Assembly (NCBI RefSeq): GCF_008973665.1
Contig: NZ_WACP01000002.1
Coordinates: forward strand, 186,001 to 250,000
Length of the DNA: 64,000 bases
Direction of reading: 5' to 3'
From: Paenibacillus tengchongensis
GTDB lineage: Bacteria > Bacillota > Bacilli > Paenibacillales > Paenibacillaceae
A model generated the notes under the pieces. It saw nothing but the letters and a program-made list of their open reading frames with translations. It was not told the origin of the DNA and searched no databases. This document shows positions 9,134 through 18,343 of this stretch, piece by piece. The position numbers and the translations under genes were made by a program. Each line of letters opens with the position of its first letter. Position 1 is the stretch's first letter.

Positions 9134-10117
9134 ATGACTAAAGTTATAGAGCAGAACCATCTGCTGGCCTGGGTGCAGAATCAGTGGAGCCTACCGGCCA
9201 TTGTAGAGGCAGAGGCGGTCAGCGGATCGTCCGGTCAAGTTTTGCGTTTAACTTGCGGGGATGGAAGAGTTGTGTACCTGAAACAGACGGATTCCGCAGA
9301 ACGCATGCAAAGAATTACAGCCATTCAAGAGGTATTGCAGCAGCACGGAGTAAGGGTGGCCGTGGCCCTGCCGGCGGCGGGTGGTGAACGGTGGGTAACT
9401 TTTGAAAGACAATTGTATACGCTTACCAATGAGCTAAAAGGGGCAATCATCAGCGAACTGAAACCGGAAATAGCGGCTGTATATGGACAAGGACTGGCGA
9501 AGCTGCATGAAGGGCTCCGGCATATGGCTATAGATCATTATCCCGTCATGGATTTCACGGAGCAGTTGATGGGCTGGGCAATACCACACTGCAGAGCGGC
9601 TGGGGATTCATTGGGATGCCTGGAAGAGCTGGAAGCGGTACTGGAGGAAATGGTCACTGCGGGAATTCCGCGACTGGCACAGCTTCCTCAGCAATTGATT
9701 CACCGGGATACGCATCCCGGAAACATGGTGCTGATGGATGACGGTGGCGTCGGCTTTCTGGATTTTGAAATCTCGGTGGCCGGCTTGCGTATCTTCGATC
9801 TGGGGTATCTATGTACCTCTCAATGGATCAGCGCTTATCAGGACGAACAGAAGCGGCAAGACTGGCTTAGGCTTGTAGAAGAAATCCTTCGGGGGTATGA
9901 GCGGGCGGGACGACTGCCGGAGGCGGAGCGGGACTGCCTCTTCTACACAATGTGCGGTATTCAAATGATCTTCACCGCGTACTGGCAGGGAGAGGGGAGA
10001 GCGGACCAGGCGGCAATCAATCTGGAGGCGCTGCTTGCGCTGATGCGGGTAAGAGCTTGCCTGCTCCAGACCCTGATCCTGAAGTTCAATAATTCTCAGG
10101 CCGATAGAACAGATTAG
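9134..10117 (+). CDS. APH-fold phosphotransferase (aminoglycoside/choline/homoserine kinase-like)
   Basis: 327 residues from the ATG at 9134, chosen because AAGGAGG ends at 9121, directly touching the alternative ATG at 9122. The catalytic loop HRDTHPGN (D about 192) and the metal-binding DFE (about 210) are intact, and there is an N-lobe with VVYLKQTD. The family phosphorylates small-molecule hydroxyls such as homoserine, choline, thiamine or antibiotics, and the sequence does not tell which. The last 32 bases overlap the convergent gene on the other strand. Confidence 0.8.
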   Translation: MTKVIEQNHLLAWVQNQWSLPAIVEAEAVSGSSGQVLRLTCGDGRVVYLKQTDSAERMQRITAIQEVLQQHGVRVAVALPAAGGERWVTFERQLYTLTNELKGAIISELKPEIAAVYGQGLAKLHEGLRHMAIDHYPVMDFTEQLMGWAIPHCRAAGDSLGCLEELEAVLEEMVTAGIPRLAQLPQQLIHRDTHPGNMVLMDDGGVGFLDFEISVAGLRIFDLGYLCTSQWISAYQDEQKRQDWLRLVEEILRGYERAGRLPEAERDCLFYTMCGIQMIFTAYWQGEGRADQAAINLEALLALMRVRACLLQTLILKFNNSQADRTD

Positions 10118-10619
10118 CCTTTCCTTCTCCTCCATAACTGTAATAGCGCAAAGGGTCGTGGTAAGGCAGAGAAGCATTTTTTACTTCGCCCCACCGCAGG
10201 TGAGATAAGACGAAAGGAATTCCTTCCCCATCATTCTCTATTAATCCGTTACTATTGTATGAAAAATGCTCACCGACAATTAGCGCTTCGGAATTTAACC
10301 GTATTTCGTATAAGTCAGCATGTTCATGTCCGAATTCTGTGCGCTCACGATATGAATCAACCGGGAAGTCCTTTAGCGCACTGAGCAAATGACTTAATGT
10401 ATAACCATGAGTTGGGCGGGCTTCATTATCCGGTCTACGACCGTTAAGGGCTTCCTTGCGGGATGTAATGACAAGCTCACCGTCAGCAACAATAAATTCG
10501 CAGGATAGGTTGTACGCATTATTCCTATGATCAGGTATATGTAATATAAACGACGAATGCAGACTCTGTGCTTCTGTCCGTTCATATTGGACCGCCTTTT
10601 CTCGAAAGATGAAATTCAC
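10086..10619 (-). CDS. Hypothetical protein
   Basis: 177 residues beginning at GTG with AAGGAGAAAC upstream, a strong site supporting this start. Soluble, with no signal peptide or membrane segment and no recognised motif. Its 3' end overlaps that of the phosphotransferase gene by 32 bases in convergent orientation. Its start faces the ahpF terminator. Confidence 0.65.
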   Translation of the reverse strand: MNFIFREKAVQYERTEAQSLHSSFILHIPDHRNNAYNLSCEFIVADGELVITSRKEALNGRRPDNEARPTHGYTLSHLLSALKDFPVDSYRERTEFGHEHADLYEIRLNSEALIVGEHFSYNSNGLIENDGEGIPFVLSHLRWGEVKNASLPYHDPLRYYSYGGEGKANLFYRPENY

Positions 10620-10655
10620 GTTTCTCCTTCTAATATATATGAAAAAGACGACAAT

Positions 10656-10700
10656 AAAAAACCGGTTCCGCTGTCCATGGGGGTAGACAGCGGAACCGGC
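10656..10700 (-). terminator. Terminator of the ahpCF operon
   Basis: Fourteen-base perfect stem (CCGGTTCCGCTGTC and its complement) followed on the minus strand by TTTTTATTG, 22 bases after the ahpF stop. Confidence 0.9.
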
Positions 10701-10721
10701 TTATTTAACATACAAAGATAT

Positions 10722-12251
10722 TTAATTGCGGATCAGATAATCGAAGGCACCCAGGGCGGCGGTAGCGCCGGAGCCCATGGAGATGATGATCTGCTTATAA
10801 GGACTGTTGGTGCAGTCGCCTGCGGCGAACACGCCCGGAATGCTGGTTGCACCGTGGTTGTCGACGATGATCTCGCCGAAGCGGGTGCGCTCCAGTGTCC
10901 CCTCGAGCCAGTCGGTGTTCGGCACAAGACCGATCTGGACGAATACGCCTTCCAGCTCGATATGCTGCTCCGTACCGGTGTCACGTTCAATATAGGTAAT
11001 ACCGTTCACTTTGTCGTTGCCGGTAATTTCCTTGGTCTGAACGTTCTTATGCACGGTTACGTTAGGCAGACTGTACAGTCGCTGCTGGAGTACGGAATCG
11101 GCCTTCAGCTCCGGCATGAATTCCAGAACGGTTACATGGCTGACGATACCTGCCAGGTCAATCGCCGCTTCAATCCCGGAGTTGCCGCCGCCGATGACGG
11201 CGACATGCTTGCCGGCGAAGAGCGGACCATCACAGTGCGGGCAGTAGGCGACGCCTTTGTTCTTGAACTCGGCTTCGCCGGGAACGCCCACATTGCGCCA
11301 GCGGGCGCCTGTGGAGAGAATAACCGTCTTGCTCTTCAGCACGGCACCGTTCTCCAGCTCGATCTCGATGTGCTCTTTCTTCTCCAGGCGCTTGGCGCGC
11401 TGGGTCTTCATCACATCGATCTCGTATTCCTTCACATGCTCTTCCAGGCTCGCTGCGAGCTTCGGACCTTCGGTGTACTTCGTGCCGATGAAGTTCTCGA
11501 TGCCGAGCGTCTCCATGATCTGGCCGCCGAAGCGTTCAGCGACGATGCCGGTGCGGATGCCTTTGCGGGCGGCATAGATAGCCGCACTTGCGCCGGCAGG
11601 ACCGCCGCCGACAACCAGGACGTCGAACGGTTCCTTGTCGGATAATTCCGAAGCGTCCGGTCCGGTGCCCAGCTTGGCGAGAATCTCCTCTGCGGTCATC
11701 CGGCCGCTGCCGAAGAATTCACCGTTCAGGTAGACGGATGGCACAGCCATTACGTCTTTGCTTTCCACTTCGCTCTTGAAGGCGGCGCCGTCGATCATCG
11801 TATGAGTAACGCCGCTGTTAAGCACGCTCATCATATTCAGGGCCTGCACCACATCTGGACAGTTGTGGCAGGTCAGGCTGATGTAAGTCTCAAAATGGTA
11901 TTCACCCTTGAGACCCTTAATCTGGTCGATGGTCTCCTGCTCTGCCTTCGGTGCTCTGCCGCTCACTTGCAGCAGTGCCAGCACCAGCGAAGTGAACTCG
12001 TGGCCGAGCGGAACGCCGGCGAAGGTAACGCCGGTATCCTCGCCCGGACGGTTTACACTGAAGCTTGGCGTGCGCGGGAGCTTGGTATGTTCTACTTTAA
12101 TATTGGACGACATTTCGGCCAGCTCATTTACCAGAGACAGCGTTTCTTGCGAAACGCTGTCGTCCCCGGCGCTGACCTTCAGCAGTACCTCGCCCTCCAT
12201 GAGCTGGAGATACTGCGCTAATTGTGCTTTGATATCCGCATCAAGCGCCAT
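10722..12251 (-). CDS. ahpF: Alkyl hydroperoxide reductase subunit F
   Basis: 509 residues, full length for AhpF. The N-terminal tandem thioredoxin-like domain carries the redox pair in TCHNCPD (C128/C131). An FAD-binding [10 protein letters not shown] lies near 215, and the thioredoxin-reductase-like active site is CPHC (C337/C340). The NAD(P)H-binding GGGNSGIEA and C-terminal AAGDC FAD motif are present. It passes electrons from NADH to AhpC. AAGGAG precedes the ATG, which begins 14 bases after the ahpC stop codon, so the two form an operon. Confidence 0.96.
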   Translation of the reverse strand: MALDADIKAQLAQYLQLMEGEVLLKVSAGDDSVSQETLSLVNELAEMSSNIKVEHTKLPRTPSFSVNRPGEDTGVTFAGVPLGHEFTSLVLALLQVSGRAPKAEQETIDQIKGLKGEYHFETYISLTCHNCPDVVQALNMMSVLNSGVTHTMIDGAAFKSEVESKDVMAVPSVYLNGEFFGSGRMTAEEILAKLGTGPDASELSDKEPFDVLVVGGGPAGASAAIYAARKGIRTGIVAERFGGQIMETLGIENFIGTKYTEGPKLAASLEEHVKEYEIDVMKTQRAKRLEKKEHIEIELENGAVLKSKTVILSTGARWRNVGVPGEAEFKNKGVAYCPHCDGPLFAGKHVAVIGGGNSGIEAAIDLAGIVSHVTVLEFMPELKADSVLQQRLYSLPNVTVHKNVQTKEITGNDKVNGITYIERDTGTEQHIELEGVFVQIGLVPNTDWLEGTLERTRFGEIIVDNHGATSIPGVFAAGDCTNSPYKQIIISMGSGATAALGAFDYLIRN

Positions 12252-12265
12252 GTTTCATCCGCTCC

Positions 12266-12829
12266 TTAGATTTTGCCTACGAGGTCAAGGCTTGGTTTCA
12301 GGGTTGTGCTGCCTTCCTGCCATTTGGCCGGGCATACTTCGCCTGGGTTGTTGCGTACGTACTGGGCAGCCTTGATCTTGTTGACCAGGATGCTGGCATC
12401 GCGGCCAATGCCGTCGGCATTGATTTCTACCGCTTGGATTACGCCGTCAGGGTCAATGATGAACGTACCGCGGTCGGCCATGCCGGATTCCTCGATCAGA
12501 ACGTCGAAGTTACGGGAGATGGTGTGGGACGGGTCGCCGATCATGATGTATGTGATTTTACCGATCGCTTCGGAGCTGTCATGCCATGCTTTATGTGTAA
12601 AGTGAGTGTCTGTGGAGACGGAGTACACTTCAACACCCAGGCTCTTCAAAGTTTCGTATTCGTTCTGCAGGTCTTCCAGCTCAGTAGGACATACGAACGT
12701 GAAATCTGCAGGGTAGAAGCAAACTACGCTCCATTTGCCTTTAAGGTCGGCTTCGGACACATCGATAAACTTTCCATTGTGGTAGGCGGATGCTTTAAAA
12801 GGCAGGACTTCTTTTCCAATCAGGGACAT
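12266..12829 (-). CDS. ahpC: Alkyl hydroperoxide reductase peroxiredoxin subunit C
   Basis: 187 residues, the usual length. The peroxidatic cysteine C47 lies in DFTFVCPTE and the resolving cysteine C166 in GEVCPAKW, as in typical 2-Cys peroxiredoxins. It reduces H2O2, organic peroxides and peroxynitrite and is recycled by AhpF. AGGAGG is nine bases from the ATG at 12829 but only three from the ATG at 12835, so the shorter start is chosen. A strong promoter overlapped by a Fur-type dyad lies 75 bases upstream. Confidence 0.96.
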   Translation of the reverse strand: MSLIGKEVLPFKASAYHNGKFIDVSEADLKGKWSVVCFYPADFTFVCPTELEDLQNEYETLKSLGVEVYSVSTDTHFTHKAWHDSSEAIGKITYIMIGDPSHTISRNFDVLIEESGMADRGTFIIDPDGVIQAVEINADGIGRDASILVNKIKAAQYVRNNPGEVCPAKWQEGSTTLKPSLDLVGKI

Positions 12830-12903
12830 ATTCATTTTCCTCCTAAGGTTGTTTTCTACACAACTGCTGGCTTTAGAGTAACAATTATGTAGCGTTTCTT
12901 TAT

Positions 12904-12918
12904 TGATAATTATTATCA
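12904..12918 (-). promoter_or_regulatory. Fur-type 7-1-7 operator at the ahpC promoter
   Basis: TGATAATTATTATCA is a perfect 15-base palindrome, identical to the minimal Bacillus Fur box (TGATAATNATTATCA). The PerR consensus differs (TTATAATNATTATAA). It covers the ahpC -10 element, so binding of a Fur-family repressor would block transcription. Confidence 0.8.
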
Positions 12919-12940
12919 TCTAGATATTATTATTTGTCAA
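12912..12940 (-). promoter_or_regulatory. ahpCF promoter (sigma-A type)
   Basis: On the minus strand: TTGACA (12940-12935), 17-base spacer, GATAAT (12917-12912). The -35 is perfect and the -10 matches five of six. Confidence 0.85.
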
Positions 12941-13185
12941 GCGCGGGTTATTAATTTCACAAGTCGTTCAAGAAAGGGGCGTACAACACTAATATGGACG
13001 GGGAGACAGCTTCCCATTCACGGGACTGGGGCAGCGACATGATATTTACAACTATTCGTAGGTTCCCTATTAAATTACCCCGCTGACGCTTTATTGATTG
13101 TGTAGAAAGTTTGAACAATGGGTAAAAAGTGTATAGCCATAATTTTAAATCAGGTTTAATTTATTTAAAATTTAAATAATACAAC
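12941..13185. other. Intergenic region without recognised gene
   Basis: About 245 bases between the ahpC promoter and a terminator, AT-rich towards its right end. A 30-codon frame from the ATG at 12993 exists but has no well-placed ribosome site. I see no other feature. Confidence 0.5.
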
Positions 13186-13240
13186 AAAAAATAACGGCCT
13201 TCGGCAGCCTGCATCATCAAGCACCGAATGGCCGTTATTT
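13186..13240 (-). terminator. Terminator after the small membrane protein gene
   Basis: AAATAACGGCC...TTCGG pairs with CCGAA...GGCCGTTATTT. On the minus strand it is followed by TTTTTTG, directly after the stop at 13252. Confidence 0.85.
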
Positions 13241-13251
13241 ATCGTTAGGAG

Positions 13252-13443
13252 CTATACAACCCACCGGAAAATAATAAAGATCACTGCAATAATGCCGACG
13301 ACAATCAGTGTATCGGAGATCTGGCGCCAAAGCCCGTGCACCCCTTCATTATGATACTGATGCGCTTCGGCATCATGCTTGGCTTTAATCCCTCCGGGAT
13401 CTGTAAAATTGGCACTGGGAGGGAGCTGATTGAAATCAGACAT
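13252..13443 (-). CDS. Small single-pass membrane protein
   Basis: 63 residues. The ATG at 13443 is set by an exceptionally strong AAAGGAGGTGA site. A polar N-terminal half (about 40 residues, His/Gln-rich) is followed by one C-terminal membrane helix (LIVVGIIAVIFIIFRWVV). No family recognised. Such tail-anchored small proteins are often partners of larger membrane complexes, but nothing here says which. Confidence 0.75.
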   Translation of the reverse strand: MSDFNQLPPSANFTDPGGIKAKHDAEAHQYHNEGVHGLWRQISDTLIVVGIIAVIFIIFRWVV

Positions 13444-13507
13444 AAGAATCACCTCCTTTGAACCATTATATAACATATAATTACAGATGGGGCATTGAAA
13501 TCTTCTG

Positions 13508-14052
13508 CTATGCTTTCGTGTACTTCACAATCAAGTCTGCCAGCTCATCCCATTGCCCGCAGTTCTCCCAGCGGAACGACTTCGGCAGCTCGTACATCGC
13601 AGCGCAAGGGGAAGCTGGGGGCGGAGTGAAGCTTTGGACAAATCAAAGCATCCCCGGACAGGAAGCTGTCCGGGGACTCCTTTAAACTGAACATGAAAGG
13701 AGATGAGGGAGATGGAGGCGCCCTCAGCTTTGGCGTCAGGGACCTCCCCTTCGACAAAGTCGAACAGAATACCGACGCTCCAGCCCGGACCGGGGAGCAC
13801 AATATGATCATGCTCCTCGTGTGTCCGGCGCACCGGTACGGCCGGGTATCCTTTGTCGTGCAGATAATCAAGAATCTGCAGGCTCTGCAGTGCATCTTTT
13901 ATGCGGCCCGTGCGGTAAATTTTCAGAACATACCGGTGTGAAGAGCTGCGTAATTCATAGACCTTCCCGATCATTTGCCGGTGCAGACAGATCTGCTCAA
14001 TATTCAAGGCATAGGCTTGATTGACCAGTGAAAGCAGCTGACTTTCCTCCAT
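13508..14052 (-). pseudogene. Decayed APH-family kinase gene with embedded hairpin
   Basis: The first ~110 codons from the ATG at 14052 encode a normal phosphotransferase N-lobe (YVLKIYRTGR, then LPGPGWSVGILFDFVEGEVPD). After that the reading becomes low-quality, and no HxDxxxxN catalytic loop appears. A protein-like tail (FRWENCGQWDELADLIVKY, ending at the stop 13510-13508) exists only in another frame. A ten-base perfect hairpin (CCCCGGACAG / CTGTCCGGGG, 13652-13675) sits between the two parts. I read this as a kinase gene that lost its C-lobe by deletion or rearrangement. The tail could instead belong to a different gene. Confidence 0.55.
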
Positions 14053-14235
14053 ATGCGGCAGGCCACCTTTCTTATATTGAAGCCATTATTGATCAAAGTG
14101 TTATTTTATGTACATATAAAAAACAAATCTATTTAATTTATCCCGCATTCGCCGCTTGCATTGGGAAACGCGCCCTGGACATGGTAAAGTAAAGGATAAG
14201 GAAACGATTTCTAACGATAACCGGAGGCGTGACGC

Positions 14236-14649
14236 ATGACAAGAGATGAACTGATCCAGCAGCTTAACGACTGGCATGAAGCGGATGAATATGAAGAGAT
14301 AGTGGACCGTATCAAGGAAGTGCCGACGATGTTCATCGACGATGAACTGGCCAGCCACCTGGGACGGGCCCTGAATAACCTGGGGCGTTACAATGAGGCG
14401 CTGAAGTGGTTCAACAAGATCGGCGAGGAAGGACGCAACGATCCGCTCTGGCATTTCCGGGTGGGCTTTGCCAATTACTATCTCGACCGGAATGAGGAAG
14501 CGGTGGCGGCCTTTGAAACGGCACACGAGATGGACCCCGAGGATGAGGATACTCTTACCTTCCTGGAGTGGAGCCGCAAAGCCGCAGCGGAATCTCCGGG
14601 AGAGAAGAATGACTCCGACGACGATGAGTCTGAAGAAGCGGACGAGTAG
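14236..14649 (+). CDS. TPR-like repeat protein
   Basis: 137 residues. Two TPR-like helical pairs (SHLGRALNNLGRYNEALKWF and VGFANYYLDRNEEAVAAFE) follow a short N-terminal helix region, and the tail is strongly acidic (DSDDDESEEADE). A likely soluble protein-protein adaptor, partner unknown. CCGGAGGCG precedes the ATG, and a terminator follows, so it is monocistronic. Confidence 0.75.
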   Translation: MTRDELIQQLNDWHEADEYEEIVDRIKEVPTMFIDDELASHLGRALNNLGRYNEALKWFNKIGEEGRNDPLWHFRVGFANYYLDRNEEAVAAFETAHEMDPEDEDTLTFLEWSRKAAAESPGEKNDSDDDESEEADE

Positions 14650-14698
14650 CCTGAAATACGGGCAGGACCGAAATTCTACATACACGACTTTTTACAGC

Positions 14699-14729
14699 AG
14701 AGGGGCCGCTTATTGCGGCTCTTTTTTTT
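14699..14729 (+). terminator. Terminator after the TPR-like gene
   Basis: GCCGC-TTATT-GCGGC stem-loop extended by AGAG/TCT, followed by eight T. Confidence 0.88.
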
Positions 14730-14860
14730 GCAGTGAAGGATTGACCCTTGTCCCTGATGTCCGCCTCCTTCTCATCAAACTCTAATCCCGCTCCAAAGTC
14801 CTTCTCATCGCTCCTGTTATACCATTAACATCAATCACAGGTATAGAGGAGGAGCAAAGC

Positions 14861-15880
14861 ATGAAGAAGAAATTGAAAGCTATGCTGGCGGGAATGGGTC
14901 TGGGGGTGGCGGTGATGGCGGGTTGCAGTGAAGGAGGACCGGCGCTGGCGCAGCAGCTGGATGAATCGGATTTTGCAGCGGCGGAACCGGCACTTGGCGA
15001 AGGTGTGGTTACGGGCTCCGGTATTTCCTTTGATCTGGGCACTACCCGCGTCCAGCCGGACAGCGGTACCAAAACCGTCAAAATTACCAATGTGAACGGG
15101 ACGATTGACATTACGCAGGGCAGTGGAAAGAACCTGGAGATACATACGGAGGTCGTAGTCAAGAATCTGGGGAAAGAAGAAGCTAAGGCGGTAGCTGAAC
15201 AAGCCGGCCTGAACGTCGAGGAAGGAACGGTGCTGAGCCTGGAGGCTTACAGCGAGCCTTACACTGCAGGGGCTATACACGGTAATCCGTCGATTCATCT
15301 GACGATAACCCTTCCGAAGGGGCTGGGCAGCGGTCTGGAGGCGAAGCTGACGAACGGCAATATTGATTTGAGCCAAGTAACGGGGACCGGGACGATCGAG
15401 CTGGAGACGGTGAACGGAAGCGTCAGTGTGCAGCAGGTGGACAGCGCCGTCATCCTGGAGACCAACAACGGCGAGATCAGCGTATCGGATGCCAAGGGGA
15501 AGGTCCGGGCCAGCCTGGTCAATGGCAGTATTGATGCCGAGCGGATCGGGGGAGAGCTTGAACTGGAGGCAACGAACGGTAATTTATCCGTAGAAGAAGC
15601 TGCCTCCTCGATTGAAGCCCATACCGTTACGGGAAATGTGGAAGTGGAGAGCGCAAAGGTCGGCGGAGACTGGACGGTGTCGACGACAGTGGGCGACGTT
15701 GATTTGCGGCTGCCGGAGAAGGCGGATGTGGAGGTGGACGGTAAAACGATGTTTGCCAAGCCGAAGACGGATCTGCCGCTGACGGTCAGCCTGAATCGGA
15801 TAACCGGCAAGCTGGGGAAAGGGACCTATCTTATAGATGCGGGATCGATGGCCGGGTTATCATTAAAGAAAATGGGCTGA
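14861..15880 (+). CDS. DUF4097-type beta-solenoid lipoprotein
   Basis: 339 residues. A signal peptide with lipobox VMAGC gives a membrane-anchored surface protein. Residues ~60-320 consist of repeating ~20-residue strands with recurring NGN/NGS/TGN turns (TNGNIDLSQV, VNGSVSVQQV, NNGEISVSDA, VNGSIDAERI, TNGNLSVEEA, TGNVEVESA). This is the pattern of the DUF4097 putative-adhesin family. GAGGAGG precedes the ATG. It is the first gene of an operon with a response regulator and sensor kinase, and may feed extracytoplasmic information to that kinase; this is inference from position only. Confidence 0.8.
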   Translation: MKKKLKAMLAGMGLGVAVMAGCSEGGPALAQQLDESDFAAAEPALGEGVVTGSGISFDLGTTRVQPDSGTKTVKITNVNGTIDITQGSGKNLEIHTEVVVKNLGKEEAKAVAEQAGLNVEEGTVLSLEAYSEPYTAGAIHGNPSIHLTITLPKGLGSGLEAKLTNGNIDLSQVTGTGTIELETVNGSVSVQQVDSAVILETNNGEISVSDAKGKVRASLVNGSIDAERIGGELELEATNGNLSVEEAASSIEAHTVTGNVEVESAKVGGDWTVSTTVGDVDLRLPEKADVEVDGKTMFAKPKTDLPLTVSLNRITGKLGKGTYLIDAGSMAGLSLKKMG

Positions 15881-15903
15881 ACAGCGAAGAGGTGACCCCG
15901 CCA

Positions 15904-16578
15904 TTGAAGGAACGTGTCTTGATTATTGAGGACGAAACTGCCATGATCCGGCTCCTGGAGCTGGAGCTTGCTTACGAGGGTTATGAGACCGCAGTTGCCT
16001 GCGACGGGCTGAGCGGTGCAGAGAAGGCGCTTCAAGAGAGCTTTGATTTCATTTTGCTCGATTTGAATCTGCCCGGCATCAACGGTATTGAGGTATGCAA
16101 AAGAATCCGCGCCTGCAAGCAGACGCCGATCCTCATGCTGACTGCGCGCGATACGGTCAGTGACCGGGTGCGCGGTCTGGATACCGGGGCCGACGACTAT
16201 ATTCCGAAGCCGTTTGCCATTGAAGAGCTGCTGGCCCGCATGCGCTCGCTGCGGCGCAGGCTACAGGCGCCGGACACCGGTGAACTGCTGTCCGCCAAGG
16301 ATTTGACGCTGAATACGGCATCGCATCAGGTCAGCCGCGGCGGCCGGGAGATTGAGCTGTCGCAGCGGGAGTATGAGCTGCTGCATTGCCTGCTCACCCA
16401 TAAGAACCGGCTGATGAACCGCGAGGCCCTGCTGAACCTCGTCTGGGGCTACTCGTACGCCGGCGAGACGAATGTGGTCGATGTCTACATCCGCTATGTG
16501 CGGATGAAGATCGATGAAGGATATGAGGAGAAGCTGATACATACGATCCGCGGCAGCGGCTATATTCTGAAGGACTGA
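15904..16578 (+). CDS. OmpR/PhoB-family response regulator
   Basis: 224 residues from TTG at 15904, chosen because AGAGGTGA lies eight bases upstream and the protein then begins MKERVLIIEDE like its family. A GTG at 15892 is possible. The receiver has the phosphoacceptor Asp in ILLDLNLPG, the Thr in MLTARD and the Lys in DDYIPKPF. A winged-helix DNA-binding domain ends in VVDVYIRYVRMKI and IHTIRGSGYIL. It forms a two-component system with the next gene, ten bases away. Confidence 0.92.
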   Translation: MKERVLIIEDETAMIRLLELELAYEGYETAVACDGLSGAEKALQESFDFILLDLNLPGINGIEVCKRIRACKQTPILMLTARDTVSDRVRGLDTGADDYIPKPFAIEELLARMRSLRRRLQAPDTGELLSAKDLTLNTASHQVSRGGREIELSQREYELLHCLLTHKNRLMNREALLNLVWGYSYAGETNVVDVYIRYVRMKIDEGYEEKLIHTIRGSGYILKD

Positions 16579-16588
16579 GGGTGAGGGC

Positions 16589-18007
16589 ATGAAGAGCTGG
16601 ACATTCTCCCGGAAAGTCAGCGCCAGTATCGCGCTCTCTTCCCTGATTGTTGCGCTGGTACTCAGCGTGTTCGTCTATATTACCTTCCGGCATTGGAGCG
16701 ACCGGCAGCAGACTGACCTGCTGGAGGCCAAGCTGAAGCAGTTTGAGCTGCGGATCAAGGAGGTCGGGTTTCTGCCGTCGCTGCTGACTCCGGGACTTGG
16801 CAAGGGGAAGGGGGCAGCGGCGGTCTTTAACCCCGACCTGTCGTCCATGGCCGCCGAGCTCGGAGATGGACAGGCGCTGCAGCTGCTTGATTCCGGCGGC
16901 CGGGTGCTGGCCGAGGCGGGAGCGGCTGAGCCGGATGCACAGGACATTGCCCATCAGGCTGAGCGCGAATTCTCGCTGCTGGTGTTTGGAGATGTCACGC
17001 TGCGCCTTACCGACCGCGGTGTCTCCGCCAGTGCAGCGGCAGCGGGCGAGATCGGCCGCATTCTCCTGTTCGGGCTGGTCATCGCTACCGGAGTAGCCGT
17101 TGCTACGGGCTGGCTGGTTGCCCGCTCAGCGCTGCGGCCGATCCGCAGCATGATTGGAGAGGCGCGCGGCATCGGCGCGGGCAACCTGTCGCAGCGGCTG
17201 CAGATGCCGGCGGCGGAAGACGAGCTGCATCAGCTGGCGGAGACCTTCAACGGCCTGCTGCAGCGGCTGGAGGTGTCCTTTGAGCAGCAGCACCGTTTCG
17301 TCGCTGACGCTTCCCATGAGCTGAAGACGCCGCTCGCCATCATTGAGGGCCACGCAAATATGATCCAGCGCTGGGGGAGAAGCTCCCCCGAAGTGCTGGC
17401 AGAGTCGCTGACCTTCATGACGGAGGAGACCGGCAGAATGAAGGAGCTGATCTCCCAGCTGCTGCTGCTGGCGGAAGCGGAGCAGGGGCTGCCTGGGGGC
17501 AGCGCGGGGAGCTGCTTCCCGGAAGACATTCTGGCGGAGCTGCTGCCGCAGCTGGCACAGATTAATCCGGGGGTACAGCTGAAGCTGGAGCCGGGGGGTC
17601 AGACGGCCGGCCTGCCGGTAAGGATGAACAAGGAGGCCTGCCGCCGGGTGCTGCGCAACATCATCGAGAACGCCCTGAAATACACTCCGGAAGGCGGAAC
17701 GGTGAGCATTGGCCTGCGCAGCGGGGCCGGGCAGGTGATGGTAACGGTAGCCGATACGGGCATCGGGATTTCACCCGGCCATCTGCCGCATATCTTTGAC
17801 CGCTTCTACCGGGCCGAGGGCTCGCGGAACCGTGCCGGAGGCGGCTCGGGGCTCGGGCTGGCAATCGTAAAGGCGATGATGGAAAGGCACGGCGGGTCGG
17901 TCAGCCTGGAGAGCCTTCCGGGGGAAGGCACGGTGGTGACGCTGCGGTTCGCCGGGGGCAGCAGCGGCAGGGTACCGCTGGATCAGAGCAACGAACGGAC
18001 CGGCTGA
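16589..18007 (+). CDS. Sensor histidine kinase, HAMP-HisKA type
   Basis: 472 residues. Two membrane helices (about 12-33 and 150-175) flank a ~115-residue extracytoplasmic domain. Then follow HAMP (ALRPIRSMIGEA...), HisKA with H in DASHELKTPLAIIEGH, and HATPase with N-box NIIENALKYTPEGG, G1 DTGIGISPGH, F-box HIFDRFYRAEG and G2 GGGSGLGLAIV. GAGGGTGAGG precedes the ATG. It is the partner of the upstream regulator; the DUF4097 lipoprotein in the same operon may modulate it. The gene end converges on a small gene on the other strand. Confidence 0.93.
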   Translation: MKSWTFSRKVSASIALSSLIVALVLSVFVYITFRHWSDRQQTDLLEAKLKQFELRIKEVGFLPSLLTPGLGKGKGAAAVFNPDLSSMAAELGDGQALQLLDSGGRVLAEAGAAEPDAQDIAHQAEREFSLLVFGDVTLRLTDRGVSASAAAAGEIGRILLFGLVIATGVAVATGWLVARSALRPIRSMIGEARGIGAGNLSQRLQMPAAEDELHQLAETFNGLLQRLEVSFEQQHRFVADASHELKTPLAIIEGHANMIQRWGRSSPEVLAESLTFMTEETGRMKELISQLLLLAEAEQGLPGGSAGSCFPEDILAELLPQLAQINPGVQLKLEPGGQTAGLPVRMNKEACRRVLRNIIENALKYTPEGGTVSIGLRSGAGQVMVTVADTGIGISPGHLPHIFDRFYRAEGSRNRAGGGSGLGLAIVKAMMERHGGSVSLESLPGEGTVVTLRFAGGSSGRVPLDQSNERTG

Positions 18008-18015
18008 TTTGCAGG

Positions 18016-18315
18016 CTATGAATATAATGAGTTGTATAGAAAAGGAATATATACCAGAAAATTAATGAGCACGGAAATTGCAGCCCATCTAAGCCGGTGC
18101 GGATAATTCCTGAGAATAGGCCAGAGAAACAAGGCCAGGACAAACAGAAGAACCGCCGGATAAGATATTAAGGTTTCCAGCTTTTCCCCGTCCGTTATAT
18201 CCCCGGGATAATAGGATGAAGCATCACTTCTTTTTACCTCGATCCAGAGCAGCGTGATTAATGAATAGAATGCCATCAAGCATAGATCGGCTGCTATAAA
18301 AGCAATCTTTCTCAT
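18016..18315 (-). CDS. Small three-helix membrane protein
   Basis: 99 residues with three predicted membrane spans (IAADLCLMAFYSLITLLWI, LISYPAVLLFVLALFLWPIL, WAAISVLINFLVYIPFLY). No family recognised. An AAGGAG lies 13 bases before the ATG, a long spacing. It lies between a terminator upstream and the convergent kinase gene downstream. Confidence 0.6.
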   Translation of the reverse strand: MRKIAFIAADLCLMAFYSLITLLWIEVKRSDASSYYPGDITDGEKLETLISYPAVLLFVLALFLWPILRNYPHRLRWAAISVLINFLVYIPFLYNSLYS

Positions 18316-18343
18316 AAATGCCCAGCAACTCCTTCCCCTATAG

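Noticed and set aside
12904..12918. PerR box at ahpC
   Set aside because: The palindrome has G/C at the second and fourteenth positions, matching the Fur rather than the PerR consensus; annotated as Fur-type, with PerR binding left as a question.
15892..15903. GTG start for the response regulator
   Set aside because: AGAGGTGA includes this GTG and is ideally spaced for the TTG at 15904, which also gives the usual N-terminus of the family.
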